Assembly: GCA_022605405.1 (NCBI GenBank)
Contig: JABYQQ010000008.1
Location: 1,116,001 to 1,180,000, forward strand
Direction: 5' to 3'
Length of the DNA: 64,000 nucleotides
DNA from: Earliella scabrosa
Taxonomy: Eukaryota > Basidiomycota > Agaricomycetes > Polyporales > Polyporaceae
Shown in pieces: positions 11,701 to 22,950 of this stretch. The notes beneath the pieces were generated by a model. The model worked only from the letters and a program-made list of their open reading frames with translations. It was not told where the DNA came from and did no database searches. The translations under genes and the position numbers were made by a program. Position 1 is the stretch's first letter, and each line of letters begins with the position of its first letter.

Positions 11701-12245
11701 TCGTCCTCTACACCCTCGCCATGACCCTCTTCGTACGTCCCGTCCCCATGCATGTAACAACCCCCCGCGACGAGGCTGACCCTTGTCCCTGTCCCCGCAG
11801 AACTTCCTGCTCGCATGCGTCTTCCGTAACGGAGGGATCGCGATCCTATGCTCGGCGCTCACCGCGCTGTACCAGATGACGTACGCCGGGTTCTTCGTCC
11901 ACCTGAACGACATCCCGCCCGTCCTCCGCTGGCTGCAGTGGCTCTGTCCGCTCAAGTACACCCTCGAGGCGCTCTCCGTCAACGAGGTCGGGTCCGGGCT
12001 CATGATCGAGGACTCGCTGCAGGGCGTGCCCGTGAGCGTGTCCGCGGCGCTCATCATGCAGACGGTAAGCCTGCTCTGTTTGGCATTGACTGGACCGTAG
12101 CTGATGGGTGTTGTTGGGGAATCAGCTGTTTGGATTTGGGGAGAACAATTATTATAGGGACGTGCTGGTGCTGTTTGCGTACATTGCGGGCTTTGCGGTC
12201 GGCGTGATCTTCGTGGTGTGGCTCAAGGTGCGCGAGCGGCGGTGA
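8793..12245 (+). CDS. ABCG-type ABC transporter, Adp1-like, with Cys-rich N-terminal domain
   Basis: Nine exons (8793-9155, 9348-10657, 10721-11181, 11235-11305, 11361-11455, 11507-11587, 11639-11732, 11801-12064, 12126-12245) give 2859 nt and 952 residues. The first ~290 residues are cysteine-rich and EGF-like ('CACPPGFGGSSCSQPACGG', 'CSCEDGWTGTGCNVC'). A membrane span follows (around residues 300-322), then a nucleotide-binding domain with Walker A GPSGAGKTT (392-400), signature ISGGEMRRVSIG (from 495) and Walker B 'LLLDEPTSGLD'. Six C-terminal spans complete an ABCG half-transporter with the reverse NBD-TMD order. This architecture and length match yeast Adp1 and its fungal relatives, whose substrate is unknown. 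No signal peptide is visible at the chosen ATG although the Cys-rich part should be extracytosolic, so a short upstream exon may be missing. Confidence 0.9.
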
Positions 12246-12878
12246 TGGGATATCTCACGATTGTATCTAGTGTTGTGGTTAGGGTATTGACTCCGGATGG
12301 GATGTAATGACAGGATACGATTCATGTTGTGATCTCGCTCGTCGTTGTGCTGGAAGCCTAAGCTGTTCAACTTTGGTCTGGTGAAGGTGTGCCTTCTATT
12401 CTAAGTCACGTCGAGTACCTCTGGGTCTCGGGCACCACTGGACAGCCGTCAGGCTGCCTGGCAGAATCGAGACGAGACATGTCCTGTTCCGCGATGCTGA
12501 TATACGGTACGAGACGCAGTAGCACCGCGCGAAGTGTGTGCGGACGCACCCAGAACGTCATGTCGATCAACTCGATATTTGTCCTAGTAGAGGGTGATGA
12601 TCATGACCCAATACTCGAAGATAGAAGGACCACTGATCCCAACTGACCCAGTCCATTCATTGGAAATCTCTGTTCCACTAGTGTCTCAATGGCTCCTGGT
12701 CCTACGTCTAATGATTCTGAAGAGATAGAAGGTGCGGTCCCAAGTAGCGGCGGTGATATTTGGCTTCCAGAGTCACCTCCTAACGCTCATTTTCCATAAA
12801 GTGATACGATTAGATGCATCCAAGTGAAGACCTTCAGCCCGAGCAACGCCACCCAGTCGATATGAGACAACAGGGCAT
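12246..12878. other. Intergenic, tail-to-tail
   Basis: Contains the 3' ends of the ABC transporter (plus) and the F-box gene (minus). I see no further gene or repeat. Confidence 0.5.
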
Positions 12879-14501
12879 TCAACGGCGGAGCAGGCGCCTG
12901 CGTCGCTCGTACCAGGACTCGGGCTCGACATTATCTTCCGACTCGCGTTCCGACCCAGACTCGTCCTCCACACGGCTCTCAAGCAGTGCCCCGTCCCACC
13001 AGACATCCGCCACGCCCTCCTTGAGCCCCGCGACGATCTCCTCGGAGACGTTGACGCACTGCACGAGGCGCAGCGCGTCGAGGGCCGCGCCGTGTTCGCG
13101 GCGCACGCGCAGCCACGCGAGCATTGCGCCGACGTACACGACGCCCCGTGTCTGGACCGGGTTCGGGGGCGTCCGCAGTGCGAGTGACCGAAGCTCGAGA
13201 GTCTTGAGGTTGGGGACGACGACCACCCGCCCGCTCCAATCCCCCGGGGCGCCAGCTGAGCTTGCGGCGACAGCTGCGCTTTCGGCGGCGGTCCTCCAGG
13301 GAATCAGGCCAACGAGTGAGTCGATGTCGAAGCGATCAAAGACCATGGTCTGGACGGAGGCGAACAGGGCGCCGCTGTCGGTCAGAACGGTATCGGGGGT
13401 GACGCCGGCCTCGTGCGATAATACCTCCAAGGCCGCATCTGCCTTCGAGCCGGGCTCGCGCGTTGTCCATCCGCGGAGCAGGACTCGCGCCCTTGGCCTG
13501 GTCGAACCCCTCCGCGATGGCTGCTTGATATGCAGCGACTGCAACGTGTCGAAACGGTGGCGGGAGAGGGTATGAAGGATGTCCTCTGGGTCCCGCTCGC
13601 GTTCATTCGCGTCGTAGCAGACGAGCCGGATACGCGTGGAGGCGGGAAGGGTGAGGTAGTTCAAGAGGCGCACGGAGTCCCGCCTGTAGCCTACGAGGCG
13701 GAGGAGGCGGAGAGCGGGAAAAGCGACTGGGCGCACATTGGCGCCGAGGTTCGATCGAACTAGGGGGAGGGCCCTCGGTATCGACTCTTGCAGGTCCAGC
13801 TCCATCAACGTAGGCGCGAGGTGCTTGAGGACGGAGAGGAGCTGCTCGAACGTGCCCATGTCCGGGTGGCCTCCCGCTGCGAGTTTTCGGCTGAACCTGC
13901 CTCTGACTCGGAGCGTGGTGATGGGAGAGCGAAAGATTGGGTCTGTCCATTTGAAAGGCATGAGGCGTAGCGCCAGATGGCGGAGGTGAGGGAAGAGTGA
14001 AGCGTCGTTGGCCAACGGCAACGGGGGCTCTGAGCCGAATCTGTCATCCGCGATGCTGCGATTTTCGCGAAGAACGAGCGACTCGAGTCGGGCACCTGGC
14101 ATGGGGAGCCTCCTGCAGAAATCTTGCACATCCCTCGCAGGTGCGGCCAAGCGGAACTCCTGGACACGATGCCACTCGTTGCGAACCAGGTCGAAAATGT
14201 CTCCAACGTATTCAAAGGCGTTCTTGTCCACCGCGATAGAGATATGGAGTGGGACAGATTTCGACCGTTCAAGAAGTGCCGCGAACGCCGTGGGGCGCAA
14301 GAGGTGGAGGTGGCTCCAGAATCGAGGGCTGGATAGCGCAACGGCCCGCCATTGATGGCAGACATGACTTAGCAGTATCCAATGCTGCGAGCCTATTTGT
14401 TGCGCGTCGAAACACTCCTCGGCATATGAGACGAAAATATCAGACAACACATCCGGTGGAAGACGGTCGTTCAATGGGACGGATGTCACTCCGGATGACA
14501 T
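12879..14501 (-). CDS. F-box domain protein
   Basis: A single open frame of 540 residues from the ATG at 14501. The N-terminus has 'LNDRLPPDVLSDIFVSYAEE' and 'WILLSHVCHQWRAVALSSPRFW', the two halves of an F-box as found in large basidiomycete F-box families. The rest is a leucine-rich, degenerate LRR-like region. Such proteins bind Skp1 in SCF ubiquitin ligases; the target is unknown. The frame stays open 47 codons further upstream to 14642, but that part looks like intron: there is a donor 'gtaagt' at 14656, a 'ctaac' branch sequence and an acceptor at 14554. I therefore start at 14501, directly before the F-box. The tail is acidic, then basic (RRRRLLRR). Confidence 0.8.
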   Translation of the reverse strand: MSSGVTSVPLNDRLPPDVLSDIFVSYAEECFDAQQIGSQHWILLSHVCHQWRAVALSSPRFWSHLHLLRPTAFAALLERSKSVPLHISIAVDKNAFEYVGDIFDLVRNEWHRVQEFRLAAPARDVQDFCRRLPMPGARLESLVLRENRSIADDRFGSEPPLPLANDASLFPHLRHLALRLMPFKWTDPIFRSPITTLRVRGRFSRKLAAGGHPDMGTFEQLLSVLKHLAPTLMELDLQESIPRALPLVRSNLGANVRPVAFPALRLLRLVGYRRDSVRLLNYLTLPASTRIRLVCYDANERERDPEDILHTLSRHRFDTLQSLHIKQPSRRGSTRPRARVLLRGWTTREPGSKADAALEVLSHEAGVTPDTVLTDSGALFASVQTMVFDRFDIDSLVGLIPWRTAAESAAVAASSAGAPGDWSGRVVVVPNLKTLELRSLALRTPPNPVQTRGVVYVGAMLAWLRVRREHGAALDALRLVQCVNVSEEIVAGLKEGVADVWWDGALLESRVEDESGSERESEDNVEPESWYERRRRLLRR

Positions 14502-14553
14502 TGATGCCTCTGTGCTCTCCTCTGGTTGATCCACCAGTTCCAACCCCAACGAC

Positions 14554-14656
14554 CTGGCAATGCAAGGCGTTAGCATGATGGTCATGGTCCACACTAAATA
14601 AACGATTCCGCCTTTTCGAAATTCTAGCCACAAGTTTGACACTAACTATAACTTAC
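14554..14656 (-). other. Probable 5' UTR intron of the F-box gene
   Basis: On the minus strand the donor is 'gtaagttata', the branch-like 'gctaac' lies 17 nt before the acceptor, and the acceptor is 'attgccag'. The candidate upstream exon (14657 to about 14880) has no in-frame ATG that stays open, so the intron probably lies in the leader. Confidence 0.5.
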
Positions 14657-14938
14657 CCTCGTCGCTGGGCCGTTTCAAGAGAACCTCAAGGAGAGCGAAC
14701 TTGAGCGATCCGGAAGGTAGTCCAAGGATGAGCGTAAGGGAAGAGCAGGTGAAGATTGACTTGCGTCGGGAATTACCGAATTGGTGCTTCGGCCCGCCGG
14801 ACCCGTCGTGCCGCCACTGCGAGGACTCGCAACGGCATGCTACACCGTCGTCCGTCTCGAGATGTTATGAAAGTGACTGATACAACGTATGATGTGCCAT
14901 CTATGCCATAGTTGCGTTCCCTCGCAACCCCCACGCAC

Positions 14939-16002
14939 TCACTGCGGAGTGAGCGTGATCCTCCCCTCCGCGTCGTAGAATATCTCCTTCATCTTCACGC
15001 TCCGCAAATGGTCCACCCCGCCCGACAACGAGCAATCATGGTAGAAGAGATACCACCGCCCCTCAAACTCCACAATCGAGTGGTGCGTCGTCCACCCCAG
15101 CACCGGCTCCAGGATCCGGCCGCGGTACGTGAACGGCCCCAGCGGGCTCTCGCCCGTCGCGTACGCCAGGAAGTGCGTGTCCCCCGTCGAGTACGAAAAG
15201 TAGTACTTGCCCCCGTACTTGTGCATCCACGCCGCCTCGAAGAACCGCCGCTCGTGGTCGTCCGCCGCCAGCGGCGCCCCGTCCTCATCCAAAATCCGCA
15301 CCTCCACGGGCGGCCCCACGAACGCGCGCATGTCCTCGCTCAGCCGCGCGACGCGCGGGCACAGCGCGGGGACGCCCGCCCCGCGCGGCTCGTGCGGGCC
15401 GACCTTCGACGCGTCGAACGCTGTGCCCGCCGCGTCCCAGCACTGGAGCTGTCCGCCCCAGATCCCGCCAAAGTAGAGGTAGGCGTCGCCCGTGTCCGGG
15501 TCGACGAACGACGCGGGGTCGATGCTGAAGCTCCCCGCGATCGGCTCGGGGTCGGGCGTGAAGGGCCCCGCGGGCGTGTCCGCGATGGCGACGCCGATCC
15601 GGAAGATGCCCTCCTTGTCGCGTGCGGGGAAGTAGAGGTAGTATTTTCCGTTCTTCGTCGCCGCGTCCGGCGCCCAGAGCTGCTTCGACACCCACCTGCG
15701 TCGCGGTCGGGCGGTCAGCGCGAGGCGAGGGTACGGGAGTGCGGGACTCACGGGACGTCTTCCGCCTTCAGCGCGACGCCGTGGTCGGTCACGGGCCCGC
15801 CGGGGTGCGGGAGCGAGAGGACGTGGTAGTCGACCATGTCGTACTGGTCCCCGTTGTCGTTGAACTGGATGTCCGTTTCGCGGTCGTGCGAGGGGTAGAC
15901 GTAGATCTTGCCCTCGAAGACGTGCGCGGACGGATCCGCGGTGTAGATGTGCGTCACGAGCGGCTTGTCCTCTGCGCCTGCCAATGCTCCCGGTGTCGCC
16001 AT
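14939..16002 (-). CDS. Glycoside hydrolase family 43 protein
   Basis: Two exons (16002-15752, 15695-14939; 1008 nt) give 335 residues with an intron of 56 nt. The five-bladed beta-propeller signature of GH43 is present. The catalytic base is Asp23 in 'TADPSAHVFEGKIYVYPSHD', the pKa-modulating Asp is Asp143 in 'FSIDPASF', and the acid is Glu237 in 'RFFEAAWMHK'. The C-terminal 'GWTTHHSIVEFEGRWYLFYHD' is also typical. GH43 enzymes are beta-xylosidases, arabinofuranosidases or related; the exact substrate is not readable. There is no signal peptide at the chosen ATG, so this would be an intracellular enzyme unless an upstream exon exists. A minus-strand TATA box lies about 133 bp upstream, which supports this start. 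Confidence 0.88.
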
Positions 16003-17114
16003 GTTGCCAGAGTTGCTATGCGTTTCGCGCAATATGATGAGAGACTTGAGGACTCCGAGCTGGAGGTGGGATACCGATCCCGATGTGTTCGCGAGAGGCA
16101 GCGACCAAACGGCGACATCGATGTTGTGACGCTGCTTATATACGGAGCCTCGGGATCGCGGAACAACGTATTGGAGACCAGGGGCCCCGCGCCCCTGTAC
16201 GCCCACGGTGGAATTGCGGCACGAACCGACGTTTCGCCGACACTATAAGCAGAGGAGGCCTGAGAGATCTATCCCGATAACATCGACATACGGGACGATT
16301 ATACGCACCAAGCCTCCAAGCCGGTGGCAGAGGTGCAGCTGATCTGGTGGGCCGAAGGGCGGCCCGTCACTGTCCCTTGACAATGAGCGTTGATATCTGT
16401 AAGTTAGAAGATTATCAGTAGACGTGAATCCCGGGACACAACGAAACGTATGATAGATTCCGAATGGACGCGCACCGGCCGGACGACATCGAACAGGGCA
16501 AACCAAAGAGACGGGACAGAGAAATCTCATCTACATAGTGACCAGAACCTAATAGAACGACACCAGTACTAGAGAGACGGACGGAACCGGGGCAAAGCAA
16601 GAGAGCGACGGCAGCATGCACACGTACATACATACACGTACACGGAGACGGAGGCGGGGGCGGATTCATCGACTACGGGGGGTTGTTGTGTCTTGCAACG
16701 GGGTATGTAAGCTTCAGTGAGTGTGCGAATGTATACAAAATTGCGATGGTGGGGTGAATGTATGTGTATGGATGGGTGTGGTGTGTGGATTCAAAAATGA
16801 ACATGGATGGCGCAAGGGAGATAGATCCGAGATGTGGAGGGATATTGATATTGATATTGAGAGTATTGGGTGCACGAGAGCAGCGAGGACTAGCATATAG
16901 TTATAGTGATGGAGGATGGGAGGACGGTTGTGGGGTAGCCAGTAGGAGGAGACGTTAGTGAAACAACATGCGATGCGGCCAATAACAATATGAGAACAGG
17001 CTGAACTTTCTACAGATGAAGAGAGACCAGAACAAAACCACAATGGCAACCGGAGGATCTAGAGCACCTAGGGGGCCAGATAGAGCGAAAAGGAAAGACA
17101 GGACCCGGAGAGCA
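16003..17114. other. Intergenic: GH43 promoter and kinase 3' flank
   Basis: About 1.1 kb. The left part is the GH43 upstream region with a TATA box at 16135-16142. The right part (16700-17000) is AT-richer, with repeated 'gatattgatattga' near 16846, and is probably the 3' flank of the kinase. No gene is supported. Confidence 0.5.
16135..16142 (-). promoter_or_regulatory. TATA box of the GH43 gene
   Basis: Read on the minus strand this is 'tatataag', about 133 bp before the ATG at 16002. Confidence 0.55.
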
Positions 17115-19571
17115 CTAGTGCTCCTGACGAGCGACGCTCTCCGGGCCGATGTCTTCTCCGTCGACGAGCACACCTTCGGCATCCACGTCCGCATCAGTGT
17201 CAGCATCGACCTCGACCTCAAGCTCGGCACCGTCGACGCCATTGACGATAATAGGCACGACGTCTTCAACCGGCACCGGCGCACGGTCAAAAGACCCGCC
17301 CAACACCGGCGGTGGAGGCGCGCCCTCCTCGTGCATCCACCCGTCGATCCACAAATCGACGACGCGCGCGCGTTTCCGTGGATCCCGCACGAGCAGCTGT
17401 GCCACCATCCGGCGAATGCCCTCGCTGTTCGCGAGCGCCATCCCTCTTCGCTCCTCGGAGTCGCTCGTCGGCACCTCGGGCCAGGAATACGCGCCTTGCG
17501 CGATACGGTTCAGCAGGCCCTTCCGTTCCGCGCGTTTCCGACGCTGCACTTCCCAGTCCGCCTCGATGCGCGCGAGTTGGTCGTGGGGGATGCCGTCCGG
17601 GGAAGGCGCGTCGAAGGGTAAGCGACGCGTCGCGAGCGCGTAGAGAACGACGCCGCACGCCCATGCATCAGTCTCCCGGCCGTCATATGGCTGAGCCATC
17701 ACGAGCTCCGGGGCCGCGTACGAGTCCGAGCCGCACAAGGTCGTCAGAGGTTGTGATGGGTCGATGAAGCGTGACAAGCCGAAGTCCGTGAGCTTGATGA
17801 GCGACTGTGAGGGTAATGGTTGTGTAAACGGGTCGGTGGTGAGAAGGATGTCTGTATGACATGGTGAGCTCTGACATAAACACAAGGCGTGCGCAGACAC
17901 TCACTCTCAAGCTTGATGTCGCGGTGCACAAGCCCTACGCTGTGCATCCATGCGACCGCCCTGCACAACTCGCCCCATATCCGCCGCACGAGTGGTTCAT
18001 CCAGCCTGGCGTGACTGGCTGGGTTGTCGACCAAGTCTAGGAGTTCGCCGCCACTGATGTGCTCCAGAACAAGACAGTGATGCGACGGTGTGCTGAACGA
18101 GTGCAGGTACGAGACAATTGACGGATGGGAGATATGCTGGAAGAGGGAAGGCCGATCAGTACACACGTGGAATGGACGCCACGATCCGCGCGGCTGAAGA
18201 GGGGAAGGGTGCCTGAGAACAGCTAACTATATGCTATACTCGCCAGAAGTCGGCATCCTCAATACGACAAGGTGGGGAACCGGGCGACGCAGCAGTCTGG
18301 GAGAGACTCACCCGAAGAACCTCAACCTCGCGCACAAAGCTAACCTTGGAGCGCGAGTTGTTATCGCACACGGAACGTTCGGTCATCTTCACAGCAACCA
18401 GCCGTCCTCCCGCCGGGTTCCCGAGCTGCTTCGCGGGCTCCTCGTCCTTTGGCGACAGCACCCCGGCAGCGCTGCCGTCGCTCGCGGCCCGCTCCTTCGC
18501 TCTTCTGCTGCGTAATGGACGCGTCCCGTCGATAGTGCGTGACCTGCGGCCGCGAAGGCTCTTGCTGCGCGCCAGAGAAGACTTGCGGACAAGCTCAAGC
18601 GCATTCAGCTGACCCTGTGTATCGCGCGCGAGCCAGACGCTGCTGAAGGACCCGGTTCCCAGAGGCTTGACGAGCTCTAATGATAGCGAGGAGCTTGATA
18701 GCGTGACGCCCGGCTCGAGCTTCAGATACGGCGGGGGCTGCTCCGGCTCGGAGAGGGGCGGCGATGGCGGCCGCTGCGAGGCAGCATAGGCCTTCCCATC
18801 ATGCGCTATCGGCTTCGGTGGAGATTGCGCATGCGAATGAATCGAATTCGTCCCGGCGGACAGTTGCGGGGGGTGGAGGTCCTCGGGCGAGTGAGTGTGC
18901 TCTCCTGCGTGATAGTGATCCCGATGATGGCCATGTGAAGGGGCCGCGGTATCAAGATGGACAAAGTCGCGTCGCACGTTCGTCGCAGGCGAGGGCTGGC
19001 GGTCGGTCTCAGAGCCGTAGCGCGCGCGAGATGGGAAGACCCGGGAGAGCGGCGGTAGGGCGACGCGGGACGAGGGCGGCGATGTCGAGTTATCTCTCGA
19101 GCCGGACGCGCTGGTCGCATGCGATATCGAGCGGATGCTGGGGGGTGGCGTGGGCAGGAGCGAGGGCCCGAAGAAGTCCGCGTTGAGGGACCGGGCGGGC
19201 ACTGTGTGCTGCACCCTCGGGGTGTCCTCGGCACTCACCTCTGACCTGTCCGACCCCTCCGACCGTTCTGACCTCTCGGATCCGGACCGCACATGGGGAG
19301 GGTTTGGGGGTGGCTTCGGAAACGAGCTGTCGTCCGCAAAGGGCGACGCAAAGAACGCATATGTCTTGCTCGCGGGCGACGGAGGGGGCTGCGGCGCTGA
19401 GGGCTCCTCGTGAAATGGGGACGCAAAGAACGCGTAGGTCTTGCTACCCGTCGGTGATGGCGGTTGCGAGGATGACGAGGACGCCGTGGTGAGGGAGCTG
19501 AGGTGGGAGGAGCGGGTGGAGGATGTGACAGAAGGAGAGGGACTGAGGTGGTAGTTCCAGCTGTCGAGCAT
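17115..19571 (-). CDS. Serine/threonine protein kinase with long Ser/Pro-rich N-terminus
   Basis: Three exons (19571-18312, 18136-17905, 17851-17115; 2229 nt) give 742 residues. The first ~290 are low-complexity Ser/Pro-rich and carry an 11-residue motif twice (SKTYAFFASPF at 43-53 and 68-78). The kinase domain has the glycine loop GTGSFSSV (305-312), the ATP-binding Lys395 in 'VAVKM', HRD at 491-493 in 'HRDIKLEN', DFG at 520-522 and APE at 544-546. All catalytic residues are present, so it should be active. About 70 basic, Arg/Ser-rich residues separate the glycine loop from Lys395, far more than usual. The C-terminus is acidic. It resembles fungal CAMK-group kinases; subfamily and substrate are not assigned. 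Confidence 0.88.
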
Positions 19572-20936
19572 GTCGGGGCGAGGGTATACACAGAGCGCAG
19601 GTCGTGAGGCGAATGTACAGAGGAGAGGAGATGGTGGTGGCGGAGAAAGAGGAGGAGTGGGATGCCTTCCTGGATCCCGAGGATAAGGAGCGTGGACGGC
19701 TAACGTCAGCAAGCCATGGGAGAGAAGGCGAAGGAGACTGGAGGGTGGAGTGAGCCGCGAGCGGTAGTCGGGTGTCGTGGTCCACGGAGAGCTCGAGCAA
19801 GACTGACACGGACAGAAAATCAATTCCGCCAGATTCTCGCCCCTTATCCGCAGCCCCGATCCGGCCCGGCGAATCATCCCTCCCCCCGCTCCTCCTCCTC
19901 CGTCCTCTCCTCTCTCTGGGCTCAACGGCGGATGCAAGACGGTCGGAACTCTGCACGTTCGAATCCGGGGAATTTGACCAGGTCGACGTCATACCAAGTG
20001 CTGCGCTGTGCATAGAGCGCTGGCTATGTAATGCCTCGTGGGGCCCGTCCCCGACACAACTCTGAACGTGAAGTAAACTCGTATGACTGTCTACATAGCA
20101 CTCCGCAGGCTGCGGGGTAAACCGTACATGTACCCCACCTGCCTCGGCCGTCCTGAATTGCAGAGTTGAACTTGTGGGGCGAGCGTGTAGCAAGGAGTTA
20201 TGGTCCGATGGCCTGACCCGCGCCCGCCGGTCGGAACTGTCATTAAGCTGTGCTGCGTCCTCGGAACCAAATTAGTAAGTCATGTGTCGCGCACAGGTGG
20301 TTCGGGTCATCGCGGTGCACACGTACAAGCTTGTTAGGCATCGCGGTGACACTCTTCATGAGACCGGGAACAGAAGGAAACGGCGTATAACCGTCAGGCG
20401 TCAGCATGGTGCGAACCGCTAGCAGCTGCAGGGTTCTGGACTGCAGCCTCCAGGAACTGCGTTGGATGCTGAGGACACTGCCTAACTCGCAGCTTCGCAG
20501 TTGCGCAGTGGGCACCAGAGTCCAGACCGAAGGAAAGCTCGGAGTACATGCTGCAGCTTTCTGGGCAAAGCCCTAGTAGCCAATAGCCCATATGACTCTG
20601 AGAGCCCAGTGATTCTGAACTTCACGGAAACCCTCCGCGTGACGCCGGGGTCTCTTGTTGACGGGAAGCGCGATCATAATATTGGAACCGACGGCGCCGG
20701 CCTCCGCGAGATCGGCGCCGTCAAGACAGATGGCGTCAGGATAGAACGGGCACCTACCTGAGAACCGTGGAATCGTGATGGTCGGCCTTGCATCGTCAAG
20801 TCTTCAAAGCGGAAAGCCAACGACAATAACATACGGCGATTAAGCAAATAGTGAAGCAATAAGGATAGCGAACCGCAATGCCCAGCACCCGAGGAAAGAG
20901 AAATAAGCAGCAGAAAGAAATTCGACTGCCCACGCT
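19572..20936. other. Intergenic: kinase promoter and PL14 3' flank
   Basis: About 1.36 kb. The left part is the kinase upstream region, GC-rich with many pyrimidine runs. Near 20692-20724 there is a short inverted repeat 'gacggcgcc...ggcgccgtc'. I see no gene. Confidence 0.45.
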
Positions 20937-22950
20937 TCACCGGTTGATCTTCATCGCAAAGCCCCTGAACCAGCTGAACTGGTTCCTCGGCGTGGCGAAT
21001 TTTGGCTCGTGTCCGCCAAAGAACGTGCTACGTATGGGCAAGTCGTCAGCGTCCAATTCCCGCCACTCTATCCGAATGATGATACGTGGTACGCACCTGA
21101 AGAACAGCCCCGTGAACCCGACCGGTTCAGGTGCCGCATACGCCATCGCGCTGAGAGGTCCATCGCTCGACCCCGCCACGACCGCCACATACGCCGTCTC
21201 CGTGCTCGTCGGGAACACCGTCGTCGTCTGCGTCGGTAGAACCACAGTCGTCGTGCTGGTGTAAGTCACCGTGTCGTTCGTCACCGGCATAAGCTCGTTG
21301 AACAGGGGCTCCGGGAAGACCCCCCAGGCCGGCGCGAACTCGGGCGCGAAGTGCTGATCCATGTCCTCATCGAAAGGGACAGGAAAGAACGCCTCGGCAG
21401 GTGCGAAGGCTGGCGTGTAGTCCCGAGCCACGACAGGTGCAGCGAGCGTACTGTCGATCTTGTACTGCTGTGCGCCCTCTGCAAAGACGTTCTGCTCCGC
21501 CTGGAGCACATCCTCCTCCGCGAGAAGACTGTTAGCGCCAAAAGACGGAGCATCGCGGTAGAAGACGCCAGACAGGTCGAGGACGCGCTCGCCGTTGACG
21601 TCAAGCGTGAACGCGCCGTCCTGCTTCCCGGGCGTGTTCAGCACGACCGTCTGCTTGACGTGCGTCCACTTCCCGGCCGCGAACTTGAACGCGCCTCGGC
21701 CGATCGACAGGCCATAGTCAGAGCTGCATACAGTCGCGGGTTTGGTCTTGCAGAGCTCGGGGGGCTGCTTGTCCTTCGGGGCGTACTGGAGGGCAACCCG
21801 CATGAGCATGTTGGAAAGCTGGACCGGGAAGAACGAGCTGTGCGCTTACCAGGTACAGTTCGCCGACGCCTCCGCCCCTCCACATCAGCCGGGTGCTGAA
21901 GCAGCCCAGCGCGTCGTCCCCGCCCGAGCATCCATCGTGGCCGCCGTACAACCCAGGCATCTTCCCGCCCTGCACCCAATTGAAGTCGGACGGGAAGAAC
22001 ACGCTGTACTCCAGAGACACGTTCGTCGCCCCGCTGAGGTCGAGCGGCGTCGCGTAGAAGTCCGCGCCGCCTTGGGGCTCCTGCCCGGGGTTGATCGAGT
22101 TCTCGGGGTAGAAGAGCTGCAGGAACGAGCCCGAGGTCTCTTGCGGGGGCGGCGGGATGAGGCCGGCCTTGACGGCCTTGAGGACGGCGATGATCGCCTC
22201 GAGGAGGGTGTCGGGGTGCGAGTCGGAGGAGGTACCGGTGCTCGTGCTGCTCAGCGTGTTCGGGGGCCCGTCTGGATCGCTGACGATGATGCGCATGTTC
22301 TCCTGTCCATAAGCAAAGTGTCGGATGTTGAATGGAGAGAGGTCCGTCATCTGGGGCGGGGCGGTCCATGTTGTTTCCTGTACCGTGGAGGACGGCGTAG
22401 GGGGAGGGACTATGGTGATCGTATCGGTGACTGTCTGTGGAGGCGCGGTGACTGTTACTGTGGGGGCTGACTCGAAGATGGTAGTGATGATCGTGGTCGT
22501 GAAGTCCGACAGAGAGGTCGTAGAGGCCATAGCCGTCGACTGGTCAGGACTCGCAGCAGTAGGGACGATCGTTGCTGAGACCACAGACGAATACGAAGAG
22601 CTGGGGAGCGTTTCCGTGATCGTAGTCGACACACTCGTAGAGGCCGGTTCCGAGGACGATACAGGACTAGAACTAGAGAACCCCAATGGTATGCTGACGC
22701 TATCGGCGTTGGTCGAACTTGAAGCACTGAGAGACGAGGAACCGGGCAATGAACTTGAACCGGCTGTGATGAGCGATGAGGATGTGCTTGAACTCGTCGA
22801 AGACACCACCGAGTCTGTCTGAAACACAGCGCTGGTGGCCAGCGTCGATTGCGTGGACGCATATGTTGTGCTTTCCGTCGCGAGGGGAATGGCGAGGGTG
22901 TCGCGGAAGGCAGCAAGGGCGACCAAGAGCACCGTAGCCGTCAAGGCCAT
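20937..22950 (-). CDS. Secreted polysaccharide lyase family 14-like protein with mucin-like N-terminus
   Basis: Three exons (22950-21850, 21785-21097, 21027-20937; 1881 nt) give 626 residues. Residues 1-20 form a signal peptide (MALTATVLLVALAAFRDTLA). Residues ~21-210 are Ser/Thr-rich and probably O-glycosylated. The core has the PL14-type pattern seen in basidiomycetes: 'VFFPSDFNWVQGGKMPGLYG', 'CFSTRLMWRGGGVGELYLYA', 'CSSDYGLSIGRGAFKFAAG', 'KWTHVKQTVVLNTPGKQDG' and the terminal 'GLFFSTFFGGHEPKFATP'. PL14 enzymes cleave glucuronan or alginate by beta-elimination; activity here is inferred. An insertion of about 147 residues (446-592) splits the lyase core just before 'GLFFSTFFGGH'. The start is the last ATG before the signal peptide; the frame is open 40 codons upstream. 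Confidence 0.8.

Noticed and set aside
14912..15829. 305-codon plus-strand open frame
   Set aside because: Antisense shadow of the GH43 gene, very rich in Arg, Pro and Val, with no motif.
19955..19980. 'gttcgaatcc' as the T-arm of a tRNA gene
   Set aside because: No matching acceptor, D-arm or anticodon arm can be folded around it.
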